The position numbers and the translations under genes are program-made. A stretch of DNA of 24,329 nucleotides from MWBF01 sp040772005 (GTDB taxonomy: Bacteria; Chloroflexota; Anaerolineae; CG2-30-64-16), in assembly GCA_040772005.1 (NCBI GenBank), contig JAXGYZ010000017.1, positions 1 through 24,329 of the forward strand. The letters are read 5' to 3'. Position 1 is the first letter of the stretch. The number at the start of each line of letters is the position of its first letter. Below are positions 21,657 through 24,329 of the stretch, in pieces. The notes below the pieces were generated by a model. The model searched no databases and had not been told where the DNA came from. It was given only the letters and a program-made list of their open reading frames with translations.

Positions 21657-22568
21657 CTAGCGCGCCAGCCTGTGCTGGCTGAAAAACGCCCACATCACCT
21701 CAGTCGCATTGGGCTCCTCCGGGGTATGCCCAACGATGAATCTCGGCAGGGGGGTGCTGCCCGGCCAGGCATGGCCGCCGCCCTCAATGGTGTAGAAGAC
21801 AACCTCCGCGCCATCCCGACAGCCGGAGTAACGGACGCCGTTCACCGGGCCGCTGGCGGGCAGTGGCTCCGGGGTCGGACTGCACCCGTTGCGACTGGCC
21901 CAACCGGCGATCCAGTCCGGCACGACAGGGAGGCTGAAGTACCGGGTTGGGCCACCCATGTAGGGCACGATGGGATCAGCCGTTCCGTGGAAGGCGATGA
22001 AGGGCACGGCCCGCGCGGGCTGGCACGCGTCCTCCGGATAGGCATACGCGCCGGCGACGCTCCCCGCGGCTGCGATACGGTCAGCGAGCCGGCACGCCAG
22101 CAGGTAGGTCATCCCGCCGCCATTGGAGAAGCCGTTGACATAGATGCGTTCCGGATCGACGCTGTAGCGCGCGGCCAGTTGGTCGATCAGGTCCGCGATG
22201 AACGTGACATCCTGCATGTCGTCCGCAGGTGTTGCGCCGTTGGCCCGCCAGCGGCGGGGGAAGCCGGTTCCTGCCGGATAGGCCACTATGAAACCGTGCC
22301 GGTCGGCCAGCTCGTTCCAGCGGCTGATGTCAGCCAGGTGCGCGGGCCACTCGGCGAAGCCGTGGATGCTGATGACGAGGGGAACCGGCGTGGCCGGGTC
22401 GTAGCCGGCGGGTACATGGAGCAGGTAAGTGCGACGCTCGCCCGCTGATGTGATCGTCCCGTCGGACCGGCCCGTTCGGACCCAAAACAGAGCGAGCAGC
22501 AGCGCCCCGAGCGCACTGAATCCCAGCAGACTCCACAGGCAGCCGCGCATTCGACGGAAAAGTGTCAT
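21657..22568 (-). CDS. LpqC-like esterase / polyhydroxybutyrate depolymerase-family hydrolase
   Basis: 303-residue alpha/beta-hydrolase, exported or membrane-anchored. ATG 22568 places an uncleaved-looking signal anchor at about 11-30 (LWSLLGFSALGALLLALFWV) right at the N-terminus. ATG 22607 and ATG 22652 are in-frame alternatives without better ribosome sites. The catalytic triad is readable: nucleophile S148 in GFSNGGG, acid D198 in HGTADPIVPY and H266 in GGGHAWPG. The oxyanion-side motif is ISIHGFAEW (67-74), where HG is standard. The family hydrolyses esters such as feruloyl-polysaccharides and short polyhydroxyalkanoates; the substrate here is unknown. Its neighbours are remnants or unrelated genes. 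Confidence 0.87.
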   Translation of the reverse strand: MTLFRRMRGCLWSLLGFSALGALLLALFWVRTGRSDGTITSAGERRTYLLHVPAGYDPATPVPLVISIHGFAEWPAHLADISRWNELADRHGFIVAYPAGTGFPRRWRANGATPADDMQDVTFIADLIDQLAARYSVDPERIYVNGFSNGGGMTYLLACRLADRIAAAGSVAGAYAYPEDACQPARAVPFIAFHGTADPIVPYMGGPTRYFSLPVVPDWIAGWASRNGCSPTPEPLPASGPVNGVRYSGCRDGAEVVFYTIEGGGHAWPGSTPLPRFIVGHTPEEPNATEVMWAFFSQHRLAR

Positions 22569-22629
22569 ATGGTTGGAATTCCTGATCGTTTCTCCGGCGG
22601 TTCCCATGGGTTCCCGCTCGGTTTGAAGG

Positions 22630-22800
22630 TTACGCAGGGCGATCGAGCACAATCTGGCTGGCCGGCTTAACCATGGCGCCCGTTGCGCTCAGCTTGCGGT
22701 TCCATGCCACGTTTAACCGCGCCGCATCTTTACTGTAGCTACTGTGGCCATCCGCGGGTAGCGTGACTGCGTAGCCCAGCGCCAACAGGCGGAGTGGGAA
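22630..22800 (-). pseudogene. orphan C-terminal fragment of an isochorismatase-family hydrolase
   Basis: In the gap between the esterase and DUF4291 genes the minus strand encodes, without a start codon, a stretch ending at TAA 22632-22630. It reads LLALGYAVTLPADGHSS, then YSKDAARLNVAWNRKL and further residues. This resembles the C-terminal strand and helices of cysteine hydrolases of the isochorismatase superfamily, which commonly have LGYxVTLVxDGHST near their end. The catalytic Asp, Lys and Cys would lie in the missing N-terminal two-thirds. An in-frame TAA lies a few codons upstream of the fragment. The identification is from memory of the family and needs a profile search. Confidence 0.6.
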
Positions 22801-22822
22801 TGTTTGCTGTCTGGCGCATTAT

Positions 22823-23506
22823 TCAGTTTTCCTCGAAAGGGCGGGCCGTGGGCGAGAGACCCAGGCGGGTGACCGTTTGTTCACTGGCGGGCCGATAGAC
22901 GGCTGCGTGCGGCGTCAGGAGTTCCCGACTGCCCTCGGGCGAGCTGATCAGCGCCGCCTGCTCGTGCACGAAACCAGTGATGTCCTCGATGTGCATAATC
23001 CACTTGGTGGCGTAGTGGGCCAGCGTCTGGCCGCGCAGCCCCAACTGGATGGCCCGCCGGCCCAGCGCTTCGCCTTTCGGTGTGCGATCCGGATCCCACT
23101 GCAGGCGGACCGTCGAGCGCGCCACCGCGGCTGACCAGGCTGCTTGATCTCCATAGCACACCGAATCGAAGGTTGAGGAGACGGCTTCCGCCAGGATCGC
23201 CTCAAACCCTGCGCGCCTGAGCCAGACCGCCAGGACGACCTCTTGCCCCGGCTTAGTAGCCCATCCCGAGCGGTACATCATCCACAAAAAGCTGGTCTTG
23301 ATCCAACTCATCCGTGCCAGGCTGAACTCGCCGCCAAAGCGACCGTGCTCCGCAGCCCAGCGGCCGATGGCTGGCCGGAATGCCTGGTAGACGACAATGG
23401 CGTCCTCATCGAAATGTGCGAGGATATGCCGGCCGCTGCACGGAAGGCGTTCAGTCTGGTCAACGTAGGGTTCTATGGGCAGTCGCATAGCGTTGGTACT
23501 GCGCAT
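22823..23506 (-). CDS. DUF4291 family protein
   Basis: 227-residue soluble protein that I recognise as DUF4291 from its conserved blocks. They are FDEDAIVVYQAFRPAIG (about 32-48), a region centred on RMSWIKTSFLWMMYRSGW (65-82) with GQEVVLAVWLRRAGFE after it, VRLQWDPDR, RRAIQLGLRG and WIMHIEDIT. The family is mostly uncharacterised and I assign no activity. There is no signal peptide or membrane helix. ATG 23506 is used: AAGGAG lies about 12 nt upstream, a little far, and ATG 23488 is the alternative with no ribosome site. It lies directly after a degraded acetyltransferase, and with MarR further up may once have formed one three-gene unit. Confidence 0.85.
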   Translation of the reverse strand: MRSTNAMRLPIEPYVDQTERLPCSGRHILAHFDEDAIVVYQAFRPAIGRWAAEHGRFGGEFSLARMSWIKTSFLWMMYRSGWATKPGQEVVLAVWLRRAGFEAILAEAVSSTFDSVCYGDQAAWSAAVARSTVRLQWDPDRTPKGEALGRRAIQLGLRGQTLAHYATKWIMHIEDITGFVHEQAALISSPEGSRELLTPHAAVYRPASEQTVTRLGLSPTARPFEEN

Positions 23507-23539
23507 GGGGTCTCTGGGCTCCTTCCCAACAGCAGGTGC

Positions 23540-23790
23540 TAGAACAGGGCGCTCTCACGTGTCCCGGGCATGATACCGCGCGGTACAGGGCGCTGTCGAA
23601 GCCGCCAAGCACGAACCCGCAGCGTTCATACAACCGGCATGCGGCGACATCGACGTTCTACGGTTCCAGTTTTCCTCGACGATGATCTGCCCGGCGAGCC
23701 GGCCGTCTGCCGCGTGAAGGCAGCATAACATTGTCCGCCGGTCAGACCAACCCCGGCCGGATATAGAAGTGCCCCACTCCCTGCCTTTCC
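23540..23790 (-). pseudogene. degraded GNAT acetyltransferase
   Basis: Pieces of a GNAT N-acetyltransferase appear in more than one minus-strand frame. The frame opened by ATG 23809 contains LHAADGRLAGQIIVEENWNRR, a typical central GNAT strand. A different frame just downstream (about 23660-23570) reads VDVAACRLYERCGFVLGGFD and then SALYRAV, the conserved C-terminus with its N-x-AACRLYERCGF motif. The acetyl-CoA-binding loop (RxxGxG/A) that should separate them is gone, so an out-of-frame internal deletion is likely. Near 23775 a third frame gives FYIRPGLV followed by a stop, resembling a GNAT N-terminus, which suggests a second lesion. ATG 23809 overlaps the MarR stop by 11 bp, so the gene was once translationally coupled to marR. 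Confidence 0.7.
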
Positions 23791-23798
23791 CAAGAAAA

Positions 23799-24242
23799 TC
23801 AGGATGCATCTAGGCGGGCCGCCTGCGCGGTCAGCGTACGCAGCGCCTGGGTGACCGTGGCGCGCTGCTCATCGGTGAGCGCAGCCAGCAGCGGGTTCAG
23901 CCACGCTTGCTGTGCCTGGATGCTCTCATCCACCAACTGCCGCCCCGCCTCAGCTAGCTGCACCAGGCGCACGCGGCGGTCAGCGGGCGCCTCACTGCGT
24001 TCCACCAGCCCCTGTTGCACCAGCCGCGCAATCATTTGGCTCGCACCCGCGGGCGATAGCTGCAGGAGCTCGCCGCACGCCATGACCTCGTGCGGGCCCC
24101 GGTAGTAAAGATGCATCAGAATCGCCATCTGGGCCCATGACAGTCCCGAGTTACGCGCGAGGCGAAAGAAGCCGTTCATCGACTGCCGCATATAGATCGC
24201 GGTCCAATCCAGGATCGCTTGTGTTGCCGTAAGGTCATTCAT
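23799..24242 (-). CDS. MarR-family transcriptional regulator
   Basis: 147-residue winged-helix dimer, a regulator that typically represses its own operon and responds to phenolics, oxidants or drugs. N-terminal dimerisation helices (about 1-30) precede the winged-helix: LSWAQMAILMHLYYRG, then recognition helix SPAGASQMIARLVQQGLVER (63-82), then the wing with conserved DRR (88-90). Length is normal. ATG 24242 starts the gene without a strong Shine-Dalgarno. No cysteine lies at the usual redox-sensing positions; the single Cys is at 56. Its natural partner is the overlapping acetyltransferase remnant downstream. Confidence 0.9.
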   Translation of the reverse strand: MNDLTATQAILDWTAIYMRQSMNGFFRLARNSGLSWAQMAILMHLYYRGPHEVMACGELLQLSPAGASQMIARLVQQGLVERSEAPADRRVRLVQLAEAGRQLVDESIQAQQAWLNPLLAALTDEQRATVTQALRTLTAQAARLDAS

Positions 24243-24284
24243 AGTGTGAATACTTTACTTTGGTGAAATATCCAGTATAATGAA

Positions 24285-24312
24285 ATTATACATCGTCGCG
24301 CTGGTTTGTAAA
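24285..24312 (-). promoter_or_regulatory. promoter of the marR gene
   Basis: On the minus strand TTTACA (24312-24307) is followed after 16 bp by a perfect TATAAT (24290-24285). A second TATACT at 24279-24274 lacks a partner -35. The stretch is AT-rich against a GC-rich background. The leader would be about 35 nt. No clean palindrome for MarR binding could be picked out. Confidence 0.65.
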
Positions 24313-24329
24313 ACAAGGTTCGGCGTAAG

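Overview
The window reads as high-GC accessory chromosome from a Chloroflexota bacterium (an Anaerolineae-, Caldilineae- or Chloroflexia-like lineage), possibly a metagenome contig. The taxonomic call is an inference. It rests on Thr-Pro-rich spacers after lipoprotein or secretion signals, a C-terminal LYLPLVFA segment like those I associate with exported proteins of this phylum, and intergenic palindromic repeats of a kind I associate with these genomes. I see no rRNA, tRNA, CRISPR array or transposase.

Plus strand, 1-9.3 kb: a sigma70-like promoter precedes a response regulator and a histidine kinase that overlap by 4 bp. A lipoprotein with a kelch-type beta-propeller follows closely. Next is a 1595-residue exported protein made of two copies of a roughly 600-680-residue module: an Asp-box propeller, an Ig-like domain and an amidotransferase-like fold. 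A strong palindrome ends this gene. A small lipoprotein then repeats the signal peptide and lipobox of the kelch lipoprotein. The cluster looks like a surface system with its own two-component pair.

Plus strand, 9.4-12.4 kb: a single-chain fusion of a protoglobin with two complete Rieske [2Fe-2S] domains, the most unusual protein here. After it come a URO-D-superfamily protein with a possible H-x-C...C zinc site and a four-helix DUF1648 membrane protein.

Minus strand, 19.5-12.4 kb: one transport operon in the order LacI regulator, family-5 solute-binding lipoprotein, two permeases and two ATPases. A near-consensus promoter upstream of lacI is overlapped by tandem LacI-type operators, so LacI probably represses its own operon. 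Two perfect hairpins lie between the binding-protein and permease genes and may set their relative expression. LacI control hints at an oligosaccharide ligand rather than a peptide.

19.5-24.3 kb: a repeat-rich intergenic region followed by a zone of broken genes. A TauE/SafE permease is cut and joined out of frame to a GAF-domain protein lacking its N-terminus. An isochorismatase-family C-terminus survives as an orphan fragment, and a GNAT acetyltransferase is reduced to out-of-frame pieces. Between these lie apparently intact genes for an LpqC-like esterase, a DUF4291 protein and a MarR regulator with its own promoter at the window edge.
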